Positions 1 to 6,160 of a stretch of DNA of 15,484 nucleotides are shown here, in pieces (within the stretch, counting starts at the first letter, position 1; each line of letters opens with the position of its first letter). The stretch is from Clostridia bacterium (lineage in GTDB: Bacteria > Bacillota > Clostridia > Oscillospirales > CAG-272): NCBI GenBank assembly GCA_017455945.1, contig JAFTLM010000058.1, positions 1-15,484 of the forward strand, read 5' to 3'. The notes under the pieces are model-generated. The model searched no databases. It was not told the DNA's origin and was given only the letters and a program-made list of their open reading frames with translations. Both the position numbers and the translations under genes were made by a program.

Positions 1-185
1 CTTTTTCTTTTTGCCATAAAAGGCACAAAAAGAAAAAGTTCGCAAAAAGAAAAATGCCGTTTGTGAAGTTTCGCTCACTGCGGTGAGCGACAAGGCTTAT
101 GCAGCCTTGACTCGCACCCACTGGCGTGGGGGCTCTTATGGGTGCAAGTGCGAACACACCCCTCGCCGCTAAACGATAATTTAGC
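1..185. repeat. Cluster of A/T-tract repeats and hairpins, no gene
   Basis: No plausible gene lies here. The segment is unusually rich in self-complementary structure. A 13-nt arm CTTTTTCTTTTTG (1-13) is the exact inverse of 26-38, and 12 nt of that copy recur directly at 43-54. Then come TCGCTCAC/GTGAGCGA (71-78 with 83-90), CAAGGCT/AGCCTTG (91-97 with 103-109), GCACCCA/TGGGTGC (114-120 with 139-145, competing with CCCAC/GTGGG and TCGCAC/GTGCGA pairings), and GCTAAA/TTTAGC (168-173 with 180-185). Such consecutive hairpins are typical of dispersed intergenic repeats (REP- or MITE-like) or of a structured RNA. I cannot tell which from one copy, and the element may continue beyond the left edge. 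The inverted repeats are directly seen; their nature is inference. Confidence 0.45.
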
Positions 186-200
186 TATATGCTTCCATAC

Positions 201-243
201 GTAAAAACAGGAGCTGTCTGCAAGAGACAGCTCCTATATTTTT
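201..243 (-). terminator. Strong, probably bidirectional, intrinsic terminator after the CvpA-like gene
   Basis: A perfect 11-bp stem AGGAGCTGTCT/AGACAGCTCCT (209-219 with 225-235) has a 5-nt loop. Read on the minus strand it is followed by GTTTTTAC, and it lies 18 nt past the stop codon of the CvpA-like gene. Read on the plus strand it is followed by ATATTTTTTG, so it could also stop transcription arriving from the left. Confidence 0.88.
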
Positions 244-253
244 TGTAAAGAAA

Positions 254-2443
254 TTAATCCACGTGAACTATGTCGCCAAGCCCCATAAACTCAAGAATAT
301 CTTCCATAGGAACTACTCCGTCGGGATATTTCTCGGGAGTAAACTCGTCAACCATAAACACTGCGATTACCTGAACTGTTGAGCCTTTGGTCAAGAACGC
401 CATTCCGCTTGCATCCTGAGCATCACTGGAAATATAAGAATCAAGAGTATCAACAGCACTCGATGCGAAGAACTTAACCCTATCGGTAAAGCTCATCTCG
501 GGTCTATCCTTTACTTCGTTGATGAGATTAGCAAGCTCTGCCTGAATTATCTCAAATACCCACTGGTATTTTTCGTCGGTAACGTCTATCTTTGCCATTG
601 CCAAAGACAGTCCTGCTTCTCTGATAGACTCGAAGAGTGCTCTGTTCTTTGTAAGAAGCTCTGCCTTTTCAGCAATAGACGTATCCTCTTTATCTGTAGG
701 ATTCTTAGAACCGTTTACTATAGAACCGATAAGACCGTTGTTCTGTGTCTTGGGAGCCTCTGTCTCAGGTGCTTCTGTCTCGGGTGCTTCCGTTTCGGGT
801 GCTTCCGTTTCGGGTGCATCTGTTTCGGGTGCATCTGTTTCAGGTGCATCTGTTTCAGGAGCATCTGTTTCGGGAGCATCTGTTTCGGGTGCTTCGGGCT
901 TAGTTGTTTCCGGAATCTCTATTTCGGGAGCATCTGTTTCTTCGGGCTTGGGACCGGGTTTATCATCGCCGGGCTTGGGTCTGGGCTTATCATCAACAGG
1001 CTTATCCGAACCGGGAGCGGGCTTATTCTCGTTCTTTGCCTCTTCCTTTTCACGAGCCTCTTTAGCTCTCGTAGGCTCAACGGGGGGCTCACCAAAGAAT
1101 GTAGCGATTACGCCGGGAAGCTCCTTATCGGGGGTTTCCGCAACACTCTCAAAAAGATTGGGAAGAACCGAAGCGATAATTTCAGCCTGCTCGGTTGTGT
1201 TCTCAAGAAGGGACACCACCTGCTCCTTATCAAGGGTTGCAACCGCACGGGATGCATCCTTGGTAACCTTGGTAATAAATTCTGAATACTCTGTGTTAGC
1301 ACCGACAGCGGCAACCACATTAAGGTAAGCAGAAAGCTTGTCGTCGGGATTGTCTTCGATAGAAGCGTTAAAGGACGCAATACCGTCGTTTGCCGCAACT
1401 ACAACGTCGGAAATCACCTGCGAAATATCCTCTGCGGGAGTTTCTGCGATATTTTCAAAAATGCAGGGAGCGATAGCAACAACTATATCAGATTTGGTTG
1501 TCACGGGCTCAAGAATCTTTGTCATCTCTTCCTTGTCGAGATTTGCAACGGCACGGGAAGCCTCTTTTGTGGCTACCGAGATAAACTCGGATTTCTTCAT
1601 ACCGTCGCTGACTGTAGCAGCTACGCTAAGATAAGCCGAAACCTTGTCATCGGGGTTCTGAGCAACAGCTTCCTGATAAGTTGCAATACTGTTACCCGCA
1701 ACAGTAATAACGTTGGAAATTTCCTGCTGAGCCGACTGGGTAGAACCTTCGATGCCATATCCGCTGGAAAGAACGCTGAACACTATAAGACGTGCACGAA
1801 GCTCTTTAAGCTGAAGCTTTGCCACCTGACCGGGTGCTGTATCTTTCTTAAGAAGTCTGCCTGCAGACACCGAGGCAGATTCCTTTTCTCCTGCACCCGA
1901 TATAGCTGCGTCAATTACAGCAAGCGACTCTTCGGAAGCATTTGCAAGAGTGGAAGCAACAAACGAAACGGGTGCGAAAAGTGCAAAAACCATAACGAAT
2001 GCCGATACAAGTCCTATACCTGCACCTACCCACTTGCTTACCTTAGGCTCAACTTCCTTTTTGAAAAGTCCGACAATTTTAAGCGAGAGCTTTTTGAGGC
2101 ATATAAGCGAAAGAAGCTGAAGTATGCCGAAAAGTGCCGAAAACATAATGGGCGAAAGAATTGCCGTAATAAGGCTCTGCACCATAGCTTCAAGCTGAGG
2201 ATTGGAGTTTACCACAGTTTTAATAGTGTCGTTGTAGTAACCTCTGATGGTATCCATAATCGGAGCCGAAATTGCACCTGCTATCGCCATCGATACAAAG
2301 AATGCGATAACCGCCAGTACAATGAGGTATACAAGACGCACAGCAGCTCTGCCCATACCGCGTTTATAACCGATAACGGCACCAAGCACAAGAGTAGCTA
2401 CTGCAAGAACGTAAAGAAGAATTATAATAGCTAACATAACCAT
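254..2443 (-). CDS. Large CvpA-like membrane protein with duplicated domain and APET repeat linker
   Basis: The 729-residue product starts with four likely membrane segments (about 3-25, 35-58, 88-116 and 138-160). The motif GYKRGMGRAAVRL after the first segment resembles the CvpA (colicin V production) family, whose members are usually only about 160-200 residues. The rest is unusual. Residues about 248-349 and 350-451 are a tandem duplication sharing NPDDK-SAYL, SEFI, ASRAVA-LDKE and the phrase AETP. A Lys/Pro/Asp-rich linker follows, then nine APET(D/E) units (about 517-564), then a 160-residue C-terminal region I do not recognise. Either ATG 2443 or ATG 2437 could start it; AAAGGTAGGA lies just upstream. 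It has its own promoter and terminator. The CvpA assignment rests on the N-terminal pattern only. A role in envelope or secretion is possible but not shown. Confidence 0.75.
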   Translation of the reverse strand: MVMLAIIILLYVLAVATLVLGAVIGYKRGMGRAAVRLVYLIVLAVIAFFVSMAIAGAISAPIMDTIRGYYNDTIKTVVNSNPQLEAMVQSLITAILSPIMFSALFGILQLLSLICLKKLSLKIVGLFKKEVEPKVSKWVGAGIGLVSAFVMVFALFAPVSFVASTLANASEESLAVIDAAISGAGEKESASVSAGRLLKKDTAPGQVAKLQLKELRARLIVFSVLSSGYGIEGSTQSAQQEISNVITVAGNSIATYQEAVAQNPDDKVSAYLSVAATVSDGMKKSEFISVATKEASRAVANLDKEEMTKILEPVTTKSDIVVAIAPCIFENIAETPAEDISQVISDVVVAANDGIASFNASIEDNPDDKLSAYLNVVAAVGANTEYSEFITKVTKDASRAVATLDKEQVVSLLENTTEQAEIIASVLPNLFESVAETPDKELPGVIATFFGEPPVEPTRAKEAREKEEAKNENKPAPGSDKPVDDKPRPKPGDDKPGPKPEETDAPEIEIPETTKPEAPETDAPETDAPETDAPETDAPETDAPETEAPETEAPETEAPETEAPKTQNNGLIGSIVNGSKNPTDKEDTSIAEKAELLTKNRALFESIREAGLSLAMAKIDVTDEKYQWVFEIIQAELANLINEVKDRPEMSFTDRVKFFASSAVDTLDSYISSDAQDASGMAFLTKGSTVQVIAVFMVDEFTPEKYPDGVVPMEDILEFMGLGDIVHVD
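753..896. repeat. 15-bp tandem repeat encoding APET(D/E) units
   Basis: About nine and a half copies of a 15-nt unit close to GGTGCATCTGTTTCG lie within the CvpA-like gene. On the coding strand each encodes five residues, A-P-E-T-D in five units and A-P-E-T-E in four, with a final APKT. Units differ at wobble positions (CATCTGT, CTTCCGT, CTTCTGT) but are near-identical in sequence. Copy-number change by slippage would keep the frame. Confidence 0.92.
1091..1702. repeat. Internal duplication of about 102 codons in the CvpA-like gene
   Basis: Protein residues about 248-349 and 350-451 align with a constant 102-residue offset. Shared blocks include NPDDK(V/L)SAYL, (K/Y)SEFI, ASRAVA(N/T)LDKE and ESVAETP/ENIAETP. 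Both copies are diverged at the DNA level, so the duplication is old and probably forms two similar helical modules. Confidence 0.85.
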
Positions 2444-2486
2444 TTCCTACCTTTCAATAAATTTTGCAAGATACCTTTACATATAT

Positions 2487-2515
2487 ATAATAGTACTTTT
2501 TCCTTGATTTGTCAA
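2487..2515 (-). promoter_or_regulatory. Sigma-A promoter of the CvpA-like gene
   Basis: On the minus strand, TTGACA (2510-2515) is followed after exactly 17 nt by TATTAT (2487-2492), within an AT-rich region about 45-70 nt upstream of the start codon. Match to the housekeeping consensus is 6/6 and 5/6. Confidence 0.8.
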
Positions 2516-2555
2516 TAGTTTTTTAAAAAATTGTAAATATTCCAGAAATTTATCA

Positions 2556-2590
2556 CGATAAAAACAGGAGCCCATAGGCTCCTGTCATTA
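2556..2590 (-). terminator. Intrinsic terminator after the CorC-like gene
   Basis: A perfect 9-bp stem, ACAGGAGCC/GGCTCCTGT (2564-2572 with 2577-2585), has a 4-nt loop. On the minus strand it is followed by TTTTATCG. It starts about 12 nt after the stop codon of the transporter gene. Confidence 0.85.
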
Positions 2591-2597
2591 TTATTCT

Positions 2598-3896
2598 TTA
2601 TTCGCCGTCCGTGTTTTCATCGGGGTCTTCGCTGTTCTCTTTTGAAGTCTTTGCGTTTTCTTCCTCAACGGGATTTATCTTGACCTCAATCTCCACAACT
2701 CTTCGGGCATCTGTTTTCGTCACAAGAACGTCTACGTTCCTATAGCTGAAAGCGTCACCCTCCTCGGGAATTTTGTCAAGCTCGCTCATAACCCAACCGC
2801 CTACCGACGATTCATCTATTTCATCATTAAAGTCAAACAGTTCGAACACCTTATCAATCGGTGCGGTACACAAAACCTTGAACTTGTTTTCCTCAAGCTC
2901 CACGATTTCTTCCACAACCTCGTCGTGTTCGTCCCAGATCTCACCGACAAGCTCTTCTATAATATCCTCCATAGTCACGATACCAAGGGTTCCGCCGTAA
3001 TCGTCGGCTACAACCGCCATATGGCTCTTTTCCTTTTGGAGAAGCTTGAGAAGATCTCCTATTTTTATGGATTTATGTACAGAAACGACCTTCTTGACTA
3101 TCTCTTCAAGCTTACACTCGCCGTTTTTAACCTTATTGTAGAAGTCCTTATGGTGTATAACGCCAACGATATTATCTATGGTTTCGTTGTACACCGGCAA
3201 GCGTGAAAATCCTGTATCACGGAAGAAATTATCTATCTTTTCAAGCTCTTCGTCCTCTGCCACAGCAACAATATCCACTCTGTGAGTGAGTATTTCCTGT
3301 GCTTCAAGGTCGTTAAACTCTACCGCACTGCGGATAAGCTCGCCCTCCTGCTCGTCAATACCGCCCTCAAGCTCAGCTTCCTCCACGAAAGTGAGAATCT
3401 CATCTTCGGTAATAACCTCCTCGCTTTTGCTCTTTCTGAGAGACATAAGCTTGGTAATTCCTCTGAGCATAATGGTGATAGGCGTAAGTACTACGCAAAG
3501 GAATGAAATAAAAGGATACGCAAACTTCGCAAATTTTTCCGGGGATTTTTTAGCCATACTCTTGGGACAAACTTCACCAAAAATAAGCACGGCAACTGTC
3601 ATTACAGCTGTTGAGATAGTAGTTGCCCAGGAATCAAGCGGCGGCTTTGTGAGCCAACCTATGAAGAACACCGTAGCCAAAGAAGACGCCAAAATGTTCA
3701 CAATGTTGTTACCGACAAGCACTGTTGTAATAAGCTTGTCGTAATTTTCCGCAAGTTTAAGCACCTTGCCTGCTTTTTTGTCACCGTTTTCGGCGGCATT
3801 TTTCAACCTTATTCGGTTGATTGTGGAAAAGGCTGTTTCGGTTGCGGAGAAATATGCACTGAAAATTATCAATATTATCAATACTATCGGTATCAT
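2598..3896 (-). CDS. HlyC/CorC-family transporter (CNNM domain, CBS pair, CorC_HlyC domain)
   Basis: This 432-residue inner-membrane protein has the full architecture of the CorC/YhdP/MpfA group, which export magnesium or cobalt ions and are often mislabelled hemolysins. An N-terminal CNNM (DUF21) membrane domain (about 1-170) carries the signature blocks FSATET (16-21), VGNNIVN (61-67) and FGEVCPK (106-112). A CBS pair (about 205-325) contains VYNETIDNIVGVIHHKD and VVADDYGGTLGIVTMEDI-type sequence. A CorC_HlyC domain (about 335-415) includes DESSVGGWV, and an acidic tail ends the protein. Length is normal. The start is ATG 3896 with a strong GGAGGAGA site at 3901-3908. The gene is monocistronic with its own promoter and terminator and is divergent from the aromatic operon. 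The family call is firm; the transported ion is inference. Confidence 0.93.
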   Translation of the reverse strand: MIPIVLIILIIFSAYFSATETAFSTINRIRLKNAAENGDKKAGKVLKLAENYDKLITTVLVGNNIVNILASSLATVFFIGWLTKPPLDSWATTISTAVMTVAVLIFGEVCPKSMAKKSPEKFAKFAYPFISFLCVVLTPITIMLRGITKLMSLRKSKSEEVITEDEILTFVEEAELEGGIDEQEGELIRSAVEFNDLEAQEILTHRVDIVAVAEDEELEKIDNFFRDTGFSRLPVYNETIDNIVGVIHHKDFYNKVKNGECKLEEIVKKVVSVHKSIKIGDLLKLLQKEKSHMAVVADDYGGTLGIVTMEDIIEELVGEIWDEHDEVVEEIVELEENKFKVLCTAPIDKVFELFDFNDEIDESSVGGWVMSELDKIPEEGDAFSYRNVDVLVTKTDARRVVEIEVKINPVEEENAKTSKENSEDPDENTDGE

Positions 3897-3925
3897 ATGT
3901 TCTCCTCCGTACTGTCTCCGTCCAT
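3893..3925 (-). CDS. Possible 10-residue upstream ORF coupled to the CorC-like gene
   Basis: Within the short 5' UTR of the transporter gene, an ATG at 3925 opens a frame reading MDGDSTEENI. Its TGA overlaps the transporter start codon (ATGA), and GGAGGT lies at 3938-3943, 12 nt upstream, which is rather far. The transporter's own ribosome binding site is inside this mini-ORF. Translational coupling is possible, but so is chance in a 100-nt leader. Confidence 0.25.
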   Translation of the reverse strand: MDGDSTEENI

Positions 3926-3961
3926 AATTGTTTTTTTACCTCCAAAAATATATTTTCAACA

Positions 3962-3990
3962 ATTATATCATACAATATTAATTTTGTCAA
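3962..3990 (-). promoter_or_regulatory. Perfect-consensus extended -10 promoter of the CorC-like gene
   Basis: On the minus strand, TTGACA (3985-3990), a 17-nt spacer and TATAAT (3962-3967) match the sigma-A consensus at 12 of 12 positions. A TGA just before the -10 box gives an extended -10 (TGN). The start codon is about 65 nt downstream of the -10 box. Confidence 0.9.
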
Positions 3991-4056
3991 GTATCTTGCA
4001 ACAACACTTGATTATGTTTTAATTGATAAAAAATTATAAAAAATTCCCAAATACTA

Positions 4057-4085
4057 TTGACAATCAAATACAAAAGTGATAAACT
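4057..4085 (+). promoter_or_regulatory. Promoter of the aromatic operon
   Basis: TTGACA at 4057-4062 is followed after 17 nt by TAAACT at 4080-4085 (6/6 and 4/6 matches). The upstream 40 nt are strongly AT-rich, like an UP element. Predicted initiation near 4091-4093 would place the leader ORF about 25 nt into the transcript and the DAHP synthase start about 225 nt in. Confidence 0.75.
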
Positions 4086-4116
4086 ATCTGTATCAAAAGT
4101 TTAAATGAGGTTAGTT

Positions 4117-4176
4117 ATGAAATCTTCTGTGTTCGTAAAATCTTATTTTTACCTTTATTATTCCGCAAAACGATAA
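4117..4176 (+). CDS. Tyr/Phe-rich leader peptide of the aromatic operon
   Basis: A 19-codon ORF reads MKSSVFVKSYFYLYYSAKR. ATG 4117 is preceded by GAGG (4107-4110) at an ideal 6-nt spacing, and it ends with TAA at 4174-4176. It contains Phe at 6 and 11 and Tyr at 10, 12, 14 and 15, so six of 19 codons specify the two end products most relevant to a DAHP synthase/tyrA operon. Five of these fall within six consecutive codons (10-15). The cluster overlaps the 5' arm of a hairpin, and an antiterminator/terminator pair lies just downstream. Leader peptides like this (pheA, trp, his in enterobacteria) act as sensors of charged tRNA rather than as products. The function is inferred from this architecture. 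Confidence 0.82.
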   Translation: MKSSVFVKSYFYLYYSAKR

Positions 4177-4213
4177 TAAAGGTGCTTTTTGATGGATTTT
4201 TATAAAATTATTG

Positions 4214-4260
4214 CGGAATCTGTCGGTAAAACACCGAGGGTTCCGAATTTTTGTTTATTT
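4214..4260 (+). terminator. Attenuator terminator hairpin in the aromatic operon leader
   Basis: A 13-bp stem pairs CGGAATCT (4214-4221) with GGGTTCCG (4238-4245), including two G-T(U) pairs. It continues, after a bulged G at 4222, with TCGGT/ACCGA (4223-4227 with 4233-4237) around a 5-nt loop. It is followed by AATTTTTGTTTATTT. It sits between the leader ORF and the DAHP synthase start, 58 nt before the ATG, so it can only be conditional. Confidence 0.8.
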
Positions 4261-4318
4261 CCCTCGCGTTTTGCCACACAATTTTTATCGCAAAGGCGAA
4301 GAAAGGATTGGTACTATT

Positions 4319-5311
4319 ATGATAGCGGTACTGAAAAAAGAAACAACTGCACAACAACTTGAAAATCTCACGTCCTGGCTCAAAGCCCAGGGGCTTGACG
4401 TTCATATTTCACACGGAAAGTATCAAACCATTGTCGGCTTGGTAGGCGACGTTGCAAAAATAGACGACGAGCTTCTCTCAAGCCTCGAAATGGTAGAGAC
4501 GGTAAAAAGAATTTCCGAGCCGTTCAAGAGTGCCAACAGAAAATTCCACCCCGACGACAGCGTTATCGAGGTAGGTAACACAAAGGTCGGAGACGGAAAC
4601 TTCGCAATTATCGCAGGACCTTGTTCGGTAGAAAGCGAAGAGCAGATAATCGACATTGCCAAGTCGGTAAAAGCATCGGGAGCTACTATGCTTCGCGGCG
4701 GTGCTTTCAAGCCCAGAACTTCACCCTACGATTTTCAGGGTCTTAAAGGCGACGGAATTGAGCTTTTGCTTGAAGCAAAAGCCATAACCGGGCTGCCCAT
4801 AGTAACCGAAATTATGAATGCTAACCACCTGCCCATGTTTGAGGACGTGGACGTTATTCAGGTGGGTGCGAGAAATATGCAGAACTTTGAGCTTCTCAGA
4901 GAGCTCGGACGCACCAAGAAAACCATTTTGTTAAAACGCGGTCTTGCCAACACCATAAAGGAGCTGCTTATGAGTGCGGAATACATTATGGCAGGCGGCA
5001 ATGAGAACATTATTCTTTGCGAACGAGGAATAAGAACCTTTGAAACCTACACGAGAAACACTCTTGACATCTCGGCTATCCCCGTATTAAAAGAGCTGAC
5101 TCACCTTCCCGTAGTGGTTGACCCCAGCCACGCTACGGGCGTTGCCAGATACGTAAAGCCCATGGCGCTTGCCGCGGCTGCCGCAGGCGCGGACGGTCTT
5201 ATGATAGAGGTTCACAACAATCCCAAGGAAGCGCTCTGCGACGGTGCTCAATCACTTACACCGGAGCAGTTTGACGACGTTTGTATGTCGGTAAAGAAGA
5301 TAATCGGATAA
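4319..5311 (+). CDS. aroF: 3-deoxy-7-phosphoheptulonate (DAHP) synthase, ACT-like N-domain type
   Basis: It condenses PEP with erythrose-4-phosphate, the first and committed step of the shikimate pathway. The 330-residue protein matches the Thermotoga maritima-type class I-beta enzyme. An N-terminal ferredoxin/ACT-like regulatory domain (about 1-70) is followed by a TIM-barrel with GPCSVES, KPRTSPYDFQG, KRGLANTIKE, DPSHATG and MIEVH. The four expected metal ligands are visible as C102, H271, E297 and D308. In the T. maritima enzyme this N-domain mediates feedback inhibition by Tyr and Phe. The frame is open upstream to a TTG at 4211, but that lies inside the terminator stem. ATG 4319, 11 nt after AAAGGA, is the credible start. 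It is first in the operon, 12 nt before tyrA. The symbol could equally be aroG or aroA(G) by local convention. Confidence 0.95.
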   Translation: MIAVLKKETTAQQLENLTSWLKAQGLDVHISHGKYQTIVGLVGDVAKIDDELLSSLEMVETVKRISEPFKSANRKFHPDDSVIEVGNTKVGDGNFAIIAGPCSVESEEQIIDIAKSVKASGATMLRGGAFKPRTSPYDFQGLKGDGIELLLEAKAITGLPIVTEIMNANHLPMFEDVDVIQVGARNMQNFELLRELGRTKKTILLKRGLANTIKELLMSAEYIMAGGNENIILCERGIRTFETYTRNTLDISAIPVLKELTHLPVVVDPSHATGVARYVKPMALAAAAAGADGLMIEVHNNPKEALCDGAQSLTPEQFDDVCMSVKKIIG

Positions 5312-5323
5312 GAGGGTTTAAAA

Positions 5324-6160
5324 ATGACTGTAGGAATAGTTGGCCTTGGACTTATAGGAGGTTCAATGGCGAGAGCATACAAAGCTTCGGGGGACTGGCG
5401 GGTGCTGGCACTTGACAGAGACGAAACCACCCTTTCATTCTCAATGCTTGCGGGAGTTGTTGACGCTCCGCTTACAAAAGAAAATCTTGGCGAGTGCGAC
5501 CTGGTGCTTATTGCCCTCTACCCCTTCGCGTCTTGCGAATATATAAAAGAAAATGCCGAACACTTCAATAAAAACGCCTTTGTTATAGACCTTTGCGGCA
5601 CAAAAGAGCTGGTCTGTGAAGCAGGCTTTGCGGCGGCAGATGAGTACGGATTTACGTTTGTGGGCGGACACCCTATGGCGGGTACGCACAATTCGGGCTT
5701 CAAATATTCAAGAGCGAATATGTTCAGCGGTGCTCCCATGGTTATCGTTCCGCCTCGATTTGACGATATGGAGCTTCTTGACAAAATAAAAAATCTGCTT
5801 GCCCCCTGCGGATTCGGAAAATTCTCGGTAACCACCGCAAAACAGCACGACAAAACCATCGCGTTCACTTCACAGCTTGCCCACGTTGTGTCAAACGCAT
5901 ACGTGAAAAGCCCCACCGCACAGGGGCACAAGGGCTTTTCGGCAGGCTCCTACAAGGACCTGACACGTGTTGCGAAGCTCAACGAATATATGTGGGCAGA
6001 GCTTTTCCTTGAAAACAGAGAAAACATGCTTTTTGAGCTTGACTCCATAATAGGCTCGCTTCAAGAATACCGTGATGCCATAAACGACAACGACTTTGAG
6101 CGTCTGAAAGATATCCTCAAAGAAGGAAGAATTTTAAAAGAACAGGTAGATGGAAAATGA
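5324..6160 (+). CDS. tyrA: Prephenate dehydrogenase
   Basis: It oxidatively decarboxylates prephenate to 4-hydroxyphenylpyruvate, the committed step to tyrosine. The 278-residue protein has an N-terminal Rossmann motif GLGLIGGS (7-14), the family signature GGHPMAGTHNSGF with H116, and helical-domain motifs SQLAHVVS and GSYKDLTRVA. There is no fused chorismate mutase and no C-terminal ACT domain, unlike the Bacillus enzyme, so direct Tyr feedback on this protein is less likely. GAGGG lies 7 nt before ATG 5324. The stop overlaps the aroB start by 4 nt (ATGA). NAD versus NADP and prephenate versus arogenate preference cannot be read with confidence. Confidence 0.94.
   Translation: MTVGIVGLGLIGGSMARAYKASGDWRVLALDRDETTLSFSMLAGVVDAPLTKENLGECDLVLIALYPFASCEYIKENAEHFNKNAFVIDLCGTKELVCEAGFAAADEYGFTFVGGHPMAGTHNSGFKYSRANMFSGAPMVIVPPRFDDMELLDKIKNLLAPCGFGKFSVTTAKQHDKTIAFTSQLAHVVSNAYVKSPTAQGHKGFSAGSYKDLTRVAKLNEYMWAELFLENRENMLFELDSIIGSLQEYRDAINDNDFERLKDILKEGRILKEQVDGK

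Larger units (their letters stand above)
4117..4260 (+). promoter_or_regulatory. Ribosome-mediated transcription attenuator (Tyr/Phe)
   Basis: Three competing pairings can be read directly. Hairpin 1:2 is a perfect 11-bp stem ACCTTTATTAT (4151-4161) with ATAATAAAGGT (4173-4183), whose 5' arm covers the last Tyr codons. The antiterminator pairs ATTCCGCAA (4160-4168) with TTGCGGAAT (4211-4219), 9 bp, extendable by four A/T pairs (4174-4177 with 4207-4210). The terminator uses 4214-4245 and a T-rich tail. The antiterminator and terminator share 4214-4219 and exclude each other. A ribosome stalled at the early Tyr/Phe codons (6-11) would leave 4160-4168 free and allow readthrough. One that reaches the stop codon would cover it and allow termination. 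Stalling at codons 14-15 would cover part of the antiterminator arm, so the upstream codons probably do the sensing. No T-box motif is visible. Confidence 0.78.

Noticed and set aside
738..1328. A plus-strand ORF rich in VSGAS repeats.
   Set aside because: It is the antisense reading of the 15-bp tandem repeat and linker of the CvpA-like gene, with no promoter or ribosome binding site.
4235..4266. CGAGGG/CCCTCG (4235-4240 with 4261-4266) as another regulatory stem.
   Set aside because: It forms only after polymerase has passed the terminator tract and is only 6 bp, so it is probably incidental.
4211..4318. An N-terminal extension of DAHP synthase from a TTG at 4211.
   Set aside because: It lies inside the terminator stem, has no ribosome binding site and encodes residues absent from the family. 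ATG 4319 gives the normal T. maritima-type length and the expected C102 position.
4090..4318. A T-box riboswitch before the DAHP synthase gene.
   Set aside because: The conserved T-box sequence (AGGGTGGNACCGCG-like) and stem I features are not present. The leader ORF with competing stems explains the region better.
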